A DNA stretch of 13,818 nt from JAPLXD01 sp043802865 (GTDB lineage: Bacteria; Patescibacteriota; Minisyncoccia; Moranbacterales; UBA11712): NCBI GenBank assembly GCA_043802865.1, contig JAZDKQ010000011.1, forward strand, positions 1-13,818. The letters are read 5' to 3'. How positions within the stretch are numbered: position 1 is the first letter of the stretch; every line of letters starts with the position of its first letter. The notes under the pieces were generated by a model, which saw only the letters and a list, made by a program, of their open reading frames with translations, was not told where the DNA came from and ran no database searches. The translations under genes were made by a program, and so were the position numbers. Shown here one piece after another: positions 1 through 7,235 of the stretch.

Positions 1-20
1 CCTCTAAGCTCACCGCACCC

Positions 21-56
21 GCGGGGACAGCGTAAAACCTGTTCCCGCTTTTTTTT
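21..56 (+). terminator. Rho-independent terminator of an off-window + strand gene
   Basis: A 10-bp stem (21-30 pairing with 39-48, one G-T wobble) with an 8-nt loop is followed directly by eight T residues on the + strand. On the minus strand the hairpin is followed by a GC-rich stretch without T, so it is oriented to stop a + strand transcript entering from the left. It abuts the stop codon of the glycosyltransferase gene at 55-57 and can serve that convergent gene only weakly. Confidence 0.8.
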
Positions 57-1710
57 ATTTCTTTCTCACTTTTTCCGTCACCCAGAATTCGCCGAAGTAT
101 TTGCCAAAGAGAATGCGGGTTTGGGAATCGATGGCCGGCATGGCGCCGAGGAATGGCGCCGTAATCGGAACCAAAAACCACTGGAGAAACATATAGATAT
201 ATCTTTTTCGTGAATATTTGGCCGGACGAGGCGGAAGGAGCAACATGCTCAAAAACATAGAAATAACCAAACCGATAAGCGCGAAATTCATGAGATACCG
301 CGTCATATACGGCAAGTTGTGCGCGAGGACTGACTCGTTGAACTTCGGCCCGCCGATCATGACCGGCAACCATCCAAGAAGCACGATGATGAAAGCGTTT
401 GTCGCCCACGACCAGTGGCCCTCGAGCATCGTGAACAGGTGCTTGATTTTTTTTCCAAAAGGAATTTTCTTGTTCGCGAGAAACGCCCGCGCCAGAAGCG
501 AAAAGTTTTCAATTCCATACGCCCAACGTCTTTTCTGCTTGTATTGATTTTTAATTGTATTCCAATATGTGTTCGCCAGCACCGCATCGAGCGAAACAGA
601 TAGATAGATCGGCTTCACTTTATAGTTCCCGTTGAAATAGACATAGCATTTCCAATATATAATCGAGTCCTCCGAAATCACATTCACCGGCCAATAGTCG
701 ACATCGACGATCGTTTTGAAGGCTTCTGAATGGGACGAGAAAGTCACCATATGCTCCGGCCGCATCGCTTCGACCATATGCCAAAAGCTTGAACCCGTGA
801 CGATGATTCGCACAAACGCGTTCGTGTCCCAAATATTGTTGTGATACATCGGCAATGGCTGGTAGGCAAACTGAAGCCGGTTCGGTTCGGTGATGTATTT
901 GAAGGTGAGCGCCGCAAAATACTCGGGATGAGCGCAGGTGTCGCAATCGAAATTGGAAAGGATCACCTGCTCGAGGGGGATATTTTTTTCTTCGAGATAT
1001 TTTTTCAGATATTTTGCCGCGTATGTCGTGTTTGAAGCCTTGGTTTTCATCTCTCCTGGTGCAACTTTGTGCACCGTCGCCAAAAAATCAAAAAACTTTC
1101 CCTCGAATTTTTTCTTGAGATAGCTTATTTTGTGATTTCTTTTTTCTTCGTTTTCGCGTTCTTCGGTTGCAAGAAGAATGATGAATTTCTTATTGGGAAA
1201 GCTCGAATCCGAGACTGCCTGAATGGCCGGCTCGATGATCTCGGGATTTTCTCCTGCCGTCGGAAGCAAGATCACGTGATATATATCCTTCCAGTCCATG
1301 AACTTTTCTTTGTCCTTCGTGACGGCTTTGACATCTTTCGCGAGTTCTTCATATGCGCGGATCTGCTTGGATTTTTTTTTGTTTTCAAGACCAATTATTC
1401 TTTCTTTCAGTTCCACTAGAAAATTTTCGGGATCTGATATTTTCCGGCAAGCTTCCATCCAGTCAATCAACTTGTGTTTTTTCATTTTACGGTATGCAAG
1501 AATCGAATAAGTGGAAATATACACCGTGCGGTATAGCCAATATATGTCAAAAGCAATGATGAAGACCGCGATCCAGACCGGAACGAGAAACGAAAAAACA
1601 AACATCCCAATGAGCGTGAACCAGGTGAGAATGCCGGGAATCACTTCGAAAAACCGCTGGAGGCGGCGCCCGCGAGGGTCAGTTGTACATGGATTGGGAT
1701 ATTGAAACAT
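55..1710 (-). CDS. Family 2 glycosyltransferase, membrane-bound, QxxRW type
   Basis: This 551-aa protein is a likely membrane-anchored GT2 enzyme that transfers sugar from a nucleotide-sugar donor to a growing surface glycan on the cytoplasmic face. Residues ~25-68 hold one or two membrane helices. A long charged segment (75-140) precedes the GT-A fold: LLPTAGENPE near 148, the metal-binding D255-C-D257, an acidic pair E347-D348 in the catalytic-base region, and Q392-K-R-R-W396, the QxxRW signature of cellulose-synthase-like processive enzymes. Three to four further helices occupy ~430-530. The gene is last in the minus-strand operon. Its ATG lies one nucleotide after the TAA of the small membrane protein, so the two are probably translationally coupled; no Shine-Dalgarno is visible. 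Family assignment is firm, while substrate and processivity are unknown. Confidence 0.85.
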   Translation of the reverse strand: MFQYPNPCTTDPRGRRLQRFFEVIPGILTWFTLIGMFVFSFLVPVWIAVFIIAFDIYWLYRTVYISTYSILAYRKMKKHKLIDWMEACRKISDPENFLVELKERIIGLENKKKSKQIRAYEELAKDVKAVTKDKEKFMDWKDIYHVILLPTAGENPEIIEPAIQAVSDSSFPNKKFIILLATEERENEEKRNHKISYLKKKFEGKFFDFLATVHKVAPGEMKTKASNTTYAAKYLKKYLEEKNIPLEQVILSNFDCDTCAHPEYFAALTFKYITEPNRLQFAYQPLPMYHNNIWDTNAFVRIIVTGSSFWHMVEAMRPEHMVTFSSHSEAFKTIVDVDYWPVNVISEDSIIYWKCYVYFNGNYKVKPIYLSVSLDAVLANTYWNTIKNQYKQKRRWAYGIENFSLLARAFLANKKIPFGKKIKHLFTMLEGHWSWATNAFIIVLLGWLPVMIGGPKFNESVLAHNLPYMTRYLMNFALIGLVISMFLSMLLLPPRPAKYSRKRYIYMFLQWFLVPITAPFLGAMPAIDSQTRILFGKYFGEFWVTEKVRKK

Positions 1711-1711
1711 G

Positions 1712-2104
1712 TTAGAAATTTATGATTATCGCACTAATCACTGCCACTGCCATCAAGATCTGCAAAACAAGTGCTGTTCCCGCAAAAAGATAGGCTGCCA
1801 TTTTTTCCTTGTAATAAAAGTACCTCGAAAGCACCGCATTGAGAAAAAGAAGCCCTGCCGCCAGCGTCGGCATGAAAAAGAGGCTTTTCCAGCCGCCGAT
1901 CACATCCACGCCAAAATATATATTGTAATGCAAGATTATCGGCGTATCCGTCGGCGCCACCGTCCAAAAAAGAGTGACCCAAAGTCCGGCGTTCACCAAA
2001 ATCGCAAAAACCAGTGAAAAAAATATCACCGGATCGGTCCAATACCCATGCCAAAAAAAACGCTTGGCCCTATCTTTAACTTTTATTTTCCAGTTGATCA
2101 GCAT
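1712..2104 (-). CDS. Small three-helix membrane protein, function unknown
   Basis: I do not recognise this protein with confidence. From the ATG at 2104 it is 130 aa with three predicted membrane helices (~25-48, ~74-92, ~104-127) and a basic N-terminus. A segment between helices 1 and 2 (DTPIILHYNIYFGVD, ~53-67) resembles the P-x-H-(Y/F)-N stretch of DUF1648-like membrane proteins, but this is a weak likeness. The open frame extends to 2179, which would overlap rmuC by about 100 nt. The internal ATG at 2104 gives a 29-nt overlap and removes only a charged non-membrane leader, so I prefer it. No good Shine-Dalgarno precedes either start. It ends one base before the glycosyltransferase ATG, which suggests the two products work together at the membrane. 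Confidence 0.65.
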   Translation of the reverse strand: MLINWKIKVKDRAKRFFWHGYWTDPVIFFSLVFAILVNAGLWVTLFWTVAPTDTPIILHYNIYFGVDVIGGWKSLFFMPTLAAGLLFLNAVLSRYFYYKEKMAAYLFAGTALVLQILMAVAVISAIIINF

Positions 2105-3173
2105 TTTGTTCGATCTTAACTTCGGGCAATTTAATGTTTTCTGAAACCACTTCCAATTCTTTGTCTTTCGTTTTTTCAAGCTCCATCTGAAATTTTTCCA
2201 TTCGCCTGTCGGTCAATTCATATTTGTTGTGGGCATTTTTGATATGCGTACCCAAAGACAGAAAGTCGCCTCTGATCTTTCCAAAATAGAGCTCAAGGTT
2301 CTTTATATTTTTGAAAATAGCTTTGGCATTCTCAGCGATTTTCATTCCGCTAAGTCCCATCACGATCGTTCCAAGATAGGCGTTGAATATGTTCGGCGAC
2401 ACCGGTATGACTCCCTTTTCCTTGGCATAGTCGAACAGATTTTTGTTGCCAAAATCATGGCTGATGATTTCATAATAGACATTTTCCGCCGGTATATACA
2501 TGAAAGCAAAATCCGACGTCCCTTCATTCGGCAAAATATATTTCTGGGCAATGGAGTCAACATGCTTTTTGACATCGCTATAAAACTGCTTTTTGTGAAC
2601 CTCTTTTTGCGCGTCATCGTCCGCTTCGATTATCTTCCGGAAATTTTCCAGCGGAAATTTAGAATCGATGGGTATCAGATAATCTTTGAGTCTCACGACC
2701 ACATCCACTTTCTCCCCACTTTTAAATGGGTGCTGCAAGGTATAAAGATTTTTGCTCAATTTCTGGCTTAACAAATTTTCCAGCATAAATTCTCCCATCA
2801 CACCCCGGAGCTTCGGCGCGTTCAATATATCATGGAGAGATGAAATGTCCTTGCTAGCTTCAAAAACTTTCTGCGTCTGCTCCTCCAGCTTTGCAAGCTG
2901 GGATCTGACTTCGGCATAGGATTTGCTGGCATTGTCCAGCCTATTGGTATTTTCTCCCAGCCGCTGATCGACGCTTTTTTGAATTGTTCCAATATTCTGC
3001 GAAAAATTTTGGGAAAGCTGCTGAATTTGAGTAGTGATATTTGAAATAATATCAATATTTTTCTGATCTGCTCCTTGTTTTTGCGAATCACCAATTTTTC
3101 GACGCAAAGACAAAACAAATCCGGCCAGGGCCAGGATGATAAATATCAGTACTATTAAAATAATCTGGGACAT
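2076..3173 (-). CDS. rmuC: RmuC-family DNA recombination protein
   Basis: The 365-aa product has the RmuC architecture. There is an N-terminal membrane anchor (3-22), a long Gln/Asn-rich coiled coil (~40-115), and then a restriction-endonuclease-like core. Core motifs are RGVMGEFMLENLL (123-135), the G-E-K-V-D-V-V-V strand (153-160), IDSKFPLENF (169-178) and MYIPAENVYYEI (225-236). RmuC proteins are linked genetically to limiting inversions and other rearrangements, and their biochemical activity is not well defined. The start has the clearest Shine-Dalgarno in this operon (CAAGGA just before the ATG). The gene lies 9 nt after the regulator gene and its 3' end overlaps the next gene by 29 nt. 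Length is somewhat below the 450-500 aa of proteobacterial RmuC, mainly because of a shorter coiled coil and tail. Confidence 0.9.
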   Translation of the reverse strand: MSQIILIVLIFIILALAGFVLSLRRKIGDSQKQGADQKNIDIISNITTQIQQLSQNFSQNIGTIQKSVDQRLGENTNRLDNASKSYAEVRSQLAKLEEQTQKVFEASKDISSLHDILNAPKLRGVMGEFMLENLLSQKLSKNLYTLQHPFKSGEKVDVVVRLKDYLIPIDSKFPLENFRKIIEADDDAQKEVHKKQFYSDVKKHVDSIAQKYILPNEGTSDFAFMYIPAENVYYEIISHDFGNKNLFDYAKEKGVIPVSPNIFNAYLGTIVMGLSGMKIAENAKAIFKNIKNLELYFGKIRGDFLSLGTHIKNAHNKYELTDRRMEKFQMELEKTKDKELEVVSENIKLPEVKIEQNADQLENKS

Positions 3174-3182
3174 TTCCTTGAT

Positions 3183-3785
3183 TTATTTGCTTCTTCGATT
3201 TGAAATTTCTTTCAAATTCGGCACTTTGCAGATGATCTCTTCGTGCGGGCCTTCCAAAAAATCCATAATGAACTTGTCCAGCATATCTGTGCGATATTTG
3301 AATTCCTCCGAACCCATGATCGAATAGTTGATCTCTTTTCCAACTTCCGCTTCCATATTCTCGAGAAGATGCTTCAGTTTCGCCCGGCTCATTTCATCTC
3401 CGACGATCAAAAGATCCGCTTGTCCTTTGGCATAGTTCAAAAACACACCTGAAGTGAGAGCCAACTTCACTTTTCCAAGCCCTTTTATCCGGCTCAAGCT
3501 CCGGCACTCCGGCATCGTATTTGATTTCACGACCAGATTTTTGATCTCCGGATAGAAAATGAAATCCGTGTTGGTCTGAAAGAATTTTTTTCCTTTTCGA
3601 GTTCGGACAAATATCATCTTCATCTTTTCGAAACGGTTCAGCTCTCTCGTGATTTGACTGGAGCTCATTTTGTTTTTCTGCACTGCTTCTTGCGCTGAAT
3701 ATTCACGCTTGTCATTCAGCATGAAAAATTTCAGGAGGCGCGACCGCACTCTTGAGTCAAAAAGCTGGGAAAATAGTTCAGACAT
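3183..3785 (-). CDS. Winged-helix regulator with nucleotidyltransferase-like domain
   Basis: The 200-aa product appears to have two parts. Residues 1-80 look like an ArsR/MarR-type winged helix (LFDSRVRSRLLKFFMLN, then SAQEA and SSSQITRELNRFEKM as turn and recognition helix, then a basic wing, VRTRKGKKFF). Residues ~100-185 resemble a minimal nucleotidyltransferase fold: LTSGVFLN stands where the GS motif would be and ADLLIVGD (123-130) where the catalytic D-x-D strand would be. The canonical GSxxxG and paired aspartates are degraded, so I expect no transferase activity and perhaps ligand sensing. It is first in the operon, behind a promoter divergent from the pseudophosphatase gene, so autoregulation is plausible. 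The DNA-binding part is fairly secure; the rest is inference. Confidence 0.7.
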   Translation of the reverse strand: MSELFSQLFDSRVRSRLLKFFMLNDKREYSAQEAVQKNKMSSSQITRELNRFEKMKMIFVRTRKGKKFFQTNTDFIFYPEIKNLVVKSNTMPECRSLSRIKGLGKVKLALTSGVFLNYAKGQADLLIVGDEMSRAKLKHLLENMEAEVGKEINYSIMGSEEFKYRTDMLDKFIMDFLEGPHEEIICKVPNLKEISNRRSK

Positions 3786-3816
3786 ATGAAAAATATTAGC
3801 AAATTAGTCTGCCGCC

Positions 3817-3845
3817 AGTATAAAACAAAAAGCGGAAAAAGTCCA
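3817..3845 (-). promoter_or_regulatory. Sigma70-type promoter for the regulator-rmuC-GT operon
   Basis: On the minus strand TGGACT (3840-3845) and TATACT (3817-3822) are separated by exactly 17 nt. The predicted transcript start near 3810 leaves a ~25-nt leader before the ATG at 3785. The -35 is weak (4 of 6 consensus bases), the -10 is 5 of 6. The location immediately upstream of the first operon gene supports it. Confidence 0.5.
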
Positions 3846-3879
3846 TTTTTACACGGAGCTTCAATTTGCGCCTCTTCTT

Positions 3880-3898
3880 GAAAAATTTGTAATTTTTC
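3880..3898. promoter_or_regulatory. Inverted-repeat operator candidate over the -35 of the PP2C-like gene
   Basis: GAAAAATT, TGT, AATTTTTC form a perfect 8-bp dyad with a 3-nt centre. The right half overlaps the -35 hexamer (3887-3892) of the rightward promoter. It sits in the divergent region next to a winged-helix regulator gene. The sequence is AT-rich, so chance is not excluded. Confidence 0.3.
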
Positions 3899-3915
3899 CC
3901 GCTATTCCCTATAAT
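3887..3915 (+). promoter_or_regulatory. Sigma70-type promoter for the PP2C-like gene
   Basis: TTGTAA (3887-3892) and a perfect TATAAT (3910-3915) are separated by 17 nt. The transcript would start near 3922, only ~9 nt before the ATG at 3931, so the message would be nearly leaderless. This agrees with the absence of a Shine-Dalgarno there. Confidence 0.6.
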
Positions 3916-3930
3916 GACCTCAAGAAATAT

Positions 3931-5943
3931 ATGCTTTCACAATCCAAAAAAAGAAGGAACGGATATCCGAAAGGCCTCTTTCGAGATATATTTTTCTCGG
4001 CTACGCGGGAGCTCGCTCCATTTGGAATGGTTTTTGTGTATGAACCGGAAAATTTCGAGCAGCAAAAGCTGGGAACGCTTTTCGGCATCATCAAAATTTC
4101 CGACACTTCGGAAGAATCGTCTTTTGTCGCCAATCTTCTCGCGTCCGTCCTTAAGAAAGAATATTTTTCAAAAACTGACCGGGCGGCAGACGCCGCTTTT
4201 GAAGCCGCCCTCAAAAAGGCCAACGTGGCTCTCGCCGAACTCGCGCGACAAGGATCAGTGAAATGGTCCGGAAAAATAAGCTTCGCAGCCGGCGCGCTTG
4301 AAAGAAACAATCTTCATTTCTCAAAACTCGGGACAACCGCCGCCTTGCTTCTTCGCGGCGGGATGATCGCCGATATCGGAGCCGGAATGGGAATCGAGAC
4401 AGAAGAGGCTGATTCGCATCCGCTCAAAACTTTTTCGGATATCTCAAGCGGAAAAGTTGAATATAGCGACTGTCTCATTTTCGCCACAGGTGATCTTTTG
4501 GATATTTTTTCTCTTGAAGAAATCCGCCAAAATGCCGCGTTTTTTCCCCGTGATGAATTTCCCGAAGTTATTTCCGCGTCCCTTATGGCCAACTCCGAAC
4601 TTTCAGGAGCAATTGTCGTGAATATGGTTCCGGAAAAAGAAGCGCTCAAAGCAATCGCGCGGCAATCGGCCAAAATCGAATATTCCCCTATTTCAAAGGC
4701 CGCGGAGCCAAAAAGTATTTTCCCTGAAGAAAGAGTCGCGCCAAAAAGTATTCCGACTGATATCCCCGCTCTCTCGGAAGCCGAAAAGAAAAAGCACCTC
4801 TATATGTCCGAAAATGAAGAAATTCCTCAAAAAAAATTTACAGAAAAAATATTGCCCACGATGCGAAAAATAGGAGAAATATTTGGGGACAGCGTCGTTC
4901 GTTTTTCAAAAAGTATATTCTTTTCTTTGAAACGAATAGATTTGAGAAGAAAATTATCATCCGCGAAATCAATCGCATCAAAATCAGCCGGAAATTTCGG
5001 CTGGATGAAATGGAAAAAGATAAGTTCCAAAGTTTGGCTGGGCGCTGGAATTATCCTTGTTATCTTCGCTGTTTTCTTTATTTTTAGAAGCAAAGATGTT
5101 TCGGCACCGCCCGTGGCTGCTCCACCGCAAACTGTTTCCCCTGCTCCCGCAACGCTGGATGATGTTCAGGTGAAAAACGTGGAGAATATTTCCGAAGTCG
5201 CAACCTTGCCATCCAACAGCCGGGAATTGTTGCTTATGGGCGACGCGCTTTTTGTTCTGAACGCGGACAAATCGATTTTGAAAATCAATCCCGCCAGCGG
5301 CGAAACCGAAAATACGGACAGCAGTGCCTCCGGCGGAAAATTCTCTCTCGCAGCCGCTATGCCGGATCTCGGCATGATTTTCATCCTAACAGAAGATAAG
5401 AAAATGATTTCTTTCACGCCGATCAACAAAAAATTTCAGGAAAACAACATCACCTTTCCGGAAAATATCAAAACAGCCGACATGAAAGCCTATCTGACCT
5501 ATATCTATCTTCTCGACCCGACAGCGAATCAAATCTATCGCTATCCGCGCGCCGAGGGCGGCTTCGGAGAAAAACAAGATTGGATCAAAGCAGGAGCCGA
5601 CATAAAAAATTCGACAAGTTTTGCGATCAATGAAGATTTGTTCGTCGCCGGCCGCAATCAGATCACGGCTTTTCTCAGGGGAAACAAGGACGACAAAATA
5701 AGTTTCGAGAACCCGAATAGGCCGCTTGTTATTGAAAAAGTATATTGCATGCCCGGCTTTGAAAATATTTATGTTCTTGATAACAAAAATCACCGGATTG
5801 TTCAATACTCAAAAGACGGAAAAATCACCGCGCAATATTGGAACAAATCCATCGCAGGAATCAAAGACTTCACCGTTGACGAAAAAAACAAAGTTATCTA
5901 TCTGCAAAAAACGGATTCCCTTTCGAGGTTTTCAATGGAATAG
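3931..5943 (+). CDS. PP2C-like pseudophosphatase with membrane helix and propeller-like domain
   Basis: The 670-aa protein appears to have three parts. Residues ~15-235 follow the PP2C/PPM fold order: a strand ending in IKISD near 58, a helix like the conserved one after the metal site, LGTTAALLLRGG (133-144), CLIFATGDLLDIF (181-193) in the place of the SDG motif, and SELSGAIVVNM (222-232) in the place of the DN-x-T strand. The metal-binding D-G-x-G-G is missing (DTSEE instead) and the late Asp-Asn is replaced, so catalysis is doubtful. A linker (~240-365) leads to one membrane helix (~369-386), then a Pro/Ala-rich stretch (391-407). The C-terminal 260 residues look like repeated beta blades (LFVLNADKSILKIN, IYLLDPTANQIYRY, IYVLDNKNHRIVQY), as in NHL/YncE-type propellers. 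I infer signalling across the membrane, with the propeller outside. The gene is monocistronic, with its own promoter and terminator. Confidence 0.7.
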   Translation: MLSQSKKRRNGYPKGLFRDIFFSATRELAPFGMVFVYEPENFEQQKLGTLFGIIKISDTSEESSFVANLLASVLKKEYFSKTDRAADAAFEAALKKANVALAELARQGSVKWSGKISFAAGALERNNLHFSKLGTTAALLLRGGMIADIGAGMGIETEEADSHPLKTFSDISSGKVEYSDCLIFATGDLLDIFSLEEIRQNAAFFPRDEFPEVISASLMANSELSGAIVVNMVPEKEALKAIARQSAKIEYSPISKAAEPKSIFPEERVAPKSIPTDIPALSEAEKKKHLYMSENEEIPQKKFTEKILPTMRKIGEIFGDSVVRFSKSIFFSLKRIDLRRKLSSAKSIASKSAGNFGWMKWKKISSKVWLGAGIILVIFAVFFIFRSKDVSAPPVAAPPQTVSPAPATLDDVQVKNVENISEVATLPSNSRELLLMGDALFVLNADKSILKINPASGETENTDSSASGGKFSLAAAMPDLGMIFILTEDKKMISFTPINKKFQENNITFPENIKTADMKAYLTYIYLLDPTANQIYRYPRAEGGFGEKQDWIKAGADIKNSTSFAINEDLFVAGRNQITAFLRGNKDDKISFENPNRPLVIEKVYCMPGFENIYVLDNKNHRIVQYSKDGKITAQYWNKSIAGIKDFTVDEKNKVIYLQKTDSLSRFSME

Positions 5944-5963
5944 TCAGTATTGGGGAATTATAC

Positions 5964-5994
5964 AAAGAAAGACGGGTATTTCCCGTCTTTCTTT
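5964..5994. terminator. Bidirectional rho-independent terminator
   Basis: A perfect 13-bp stem (5964-5976 with 5982-5994) has a 5-nt loop, and its arms are T/A-rich at the outer ends, so a U-rich tail exists in both directions. It lies between the convergent PP2C-like gene (stop at 5943) and rplL (stop at 6015), 20 nt from each. Confidence 0.85.
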
Positions 5995-6014
5995 CTTAAG
6001 ATATCTTCTGAAAT

Positions 6015-6461
6015 TTATTTCAAGCTCACGGTTGCTCCGGCTTCTTCGAGTTTCTTCTTGATCTCTTCCGCTTCGGCTTTCGGAGCTTTTTCTTTGATCA
6101 CCTTCGGAGCGGCGTCAACCAAGTCTTTGGCGTCCTTGAGGCCTTTTCCAGTGATTTCGCGGACTGCCTTGATCACATTGATCTTGGAATCTCCGGCCGC
6201 CACAAGCTCAATATCAAACTCACTCTTTTCCTCGACCGCTTCTCCGGCTTCACCGCCAGCAATCCCGCCACTAGCGGGACCAATCATCATCGGAGCCGCC
6301 GCGCTCACGCCGAATTTTTCTTCCAGCACTTTCACGAGTTCTGAAAGTTCGAGAACCGACATCTTTTCGATCTCGCTAACAAGCGCTTTGAATTTTTCAG
6401 GCACTTCAACTGCCTTTTTGTCCTCGCCTGCAACTTCCTCTTTTTTTACTTCTTCGGTCAT
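6015..6461 (-). CDS. rplL: Ribosomal protein L7/L12 (bL12)
   Basis: This is the stalk protein that recruits translation GTPases to the large subunit; several copies bind L10. The 148-aa product has an acidic/lysine-rich extension (1-21) before the usual start, then the dimerisation and L10-binding helices (~22-53, with LSELVKVLEEKFGVS). An Ala/Gly-rich hinge (~54-78) leads to the globular factor-binding domain (79-148) with the family-typical GKGLKDAKDLVDAAPK and a conserved EEAGATVSLK end. E. coli L12 is 121 aa, so most extra length is the N-terminal extension. The ATG at 6461 lies 31 nt after the rplJ stop in a very AT-rich gap without Shine-Dalgarno. An internal start would cut the first helix, so I keep this one. 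Gene order rplJ-rplL is universal. Confidence 0.97.
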   Translation of the reverse strand: MTEEVKKEEVAGEDKKAVEVPEKFKALVSEIEKMSVLELSELVKVLEEKFGVSAAAPMMIGPASGGIAGGEAGEAVEEKSEFDIELVAAGDSKINVIKAVREITGKGLKDAKDLVDAAPKVIKEKAPKAEAEEIKKKLEEAGATVSLK

Positions 6462-6492
6462 AAAATTAAAACTATTATTTATTATTTATAAA

Positions 6493-7008
6493 TTACTTCG
6501 TGTCCGCGATTCCTTTCAAAACCATCACAAGTCCTCTCAAATTTCCGGCGAGAACATTCACAAATCCGCTGACAGGAGCATTGATCGAACCAACCAACTT
6601 CGCGAGCAATTCTTCTCTCGAAGGTACCGACGCAAGCGCCATCACTTCTTTGGCGCTGATCACCTTGTTTTCAAGGACTCCCTGCAACAGTTTGAAATTT
6701 TTGTTGACTTTCGCGAATTTCGCGAGCACTTTGGCGGCTGCCGTTTCGTCTTCTCTTCCAATCGCAATTCCGATTTGCCCTTCAAGGCCCAGCACACTTG
6801 CTTTAATTCCGGCATTTTTGAGTGCCAAATCGATCAATTTTTTCTTGGTGACTTTGTAGCTTGATCCGGTTTCCCGCAATTCATCGCGAAGATCTTTCAT
6901 CTGGGAAACAGTCGTACCGGCAAAATCGGAAAAAATGATTACTTTCCCGTCTTTGATCTTTTCGGTCAGATCACCGACAACTTTTTCTTTTTGAATTCTG
7001 GTAAGCAT
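6493..7008 (-). CDS. rplJ: Ribosomal protein L10 (uL10)
   Basis: L10 anchors the L7/L12 stalk to 23S rRNA near the L11 region and in many bacteria represses its own operon by binding the mRNA leader. From the ATG at 7008 the product is 171 aa, normal for the family. It begins MLTRIQKEKVV, followed by the conserved IIFSDFAGTTVSQMKDLRDELRE region, the YKVTKKKLIDLAL rRNA-binding helix, and a C-terminal helix of L12-binding type (ELLAKLVGSINAP onward). The frame is open upstream to 7113, but those 35 codons only read through an AT-rich repeat, so I reject the longer start. No Shine-Dalgarno precedes the ATG; the period-7 repeat ends 5 nt before it. Confidence 0.97.
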   Translation of the reverse strand: MLTRIQKEKVVGDLTEKIKDGKVIIFSDFAGTTVSQMKDLRDELRETGSSYKVTKKKLIDLALKNAGIKASVLGLEGQIGIAIGREDETAAAKVLAKFAKVNKNFKLLQGVLENKVISAKEVMALASVPSREELLAKLVGSINAPVSGFVNVLAGNLRGLVMVLKGIADTK

Positions 7009-7013
7009 ATGCG

Positions 7014-7036
7014 AGTATTTAGTATTTAGTATTTTG
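7014..7036 (-). repeat. Period-7 repeat copy A, directly before rplJ
   Basis: On the minus strand the 7-nt unit AAATACT occurs three times in tandem, preceded by ACTACA. This 23-nt stretch matches 20 of 23 positions of the stretch at 7936-7958, which stands in the same place before rnhB. The three differences are at equivalent points of the unit. Confidence 0.75.
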
Positions 7037-7104
7037 TAGTTAGTATTTTTCAGTCGAAAATAGTCGAACTGGTCTCTATATACCAAATACAAAATACCAA
7101 ATAC
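7022..7104. repeat. Imperfect 23-bp inverted repeat in the rplJ leader
   Basis: The arms 7022-7044 and 7082-7104 match at 20 of 23 positions when one is reverse-complemented. In the minus-strand transcript two of the differences become G-U pairs, leaving one mismatch. The 37-nt interval contains a second small dyad (CAGT and CGA against TCGACTG with one bulged base). The whole would fold into a long, weak AU-rich hairpin just before the rplJ start. Confidence 0.6.
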
Positions 7105-7110
7105 AAGATA

Positions 7111-7147
7111 CAAAAAAGCCTGTTTTTTCCACAGACTTCAAAAACAG
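7111..7147 (-). terminator. Terminator-like hairpin (attenuator) in the rplJ leader
   Basis: Minus strand: CTGTTTTT (7147-7140) and AAAAACAG (7127-7120) form an 8-bp stem with a 12-nt loop, followed by GC and six T. It lies about 80 nt downstream of the predicted rplJL transcript start and about 100 nt before the rplJ ATG. It could end rnhB transcripts and also act as an attenuator for rplJL. Confidence 0.5.
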
Positions 7148-7208
7148 CAAAAAGATGCTAGCTTTCCTAACTGGGACTTATATCAAACGATGCCCAATTT
7201 CTGCGGAA
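7127..7208 (-). promoter_or_regulatory. Candidate L10-type autoregulatory leader element
   Basis: In the minus-strand leader TTCCGCAGA (7208-7200) can pair with TCTGTGGAA (7135-7127) over 9 bp with one G-U, enclosing ~64 nt that contain two small hairpins (TTGGG/CCCAG and TAGCA/TGCTG). The distal half of this closing stem sits in the loop and at the arm of the terminator-like hairpin, so the two structures compete in part. Autoregulatory L10 leaders at this gene position are established in other bacteria. I have not matched this one to a known consensus. Confidence 0.35.
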
Positions 7209-7235
7209 GAATATATTATTCAATTTACTTACTTG

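Noticed and set aside
21..48. Hairpin as terminator of the minus-strand glycosyltransferase operon
   Set aside because: No T tract follows it on the minus strand; its orientation fits a + strand gene from the left.
5950..6864. 304-aa Ser/Ala-rich open frame on the + strand
   Set aside because: It is antisense to rplL and rplJ, whose identity is certain; its composition is the complement of Lys/Glu/Ala-rich ribosomal genes.
7009..7113. N-terminal extension of rplJ by 35 codons
   Set aside because: The added residues only translate the AT-rich repeat, L10 homology begins at the ATG at 7008, and L10 length is normal from there.
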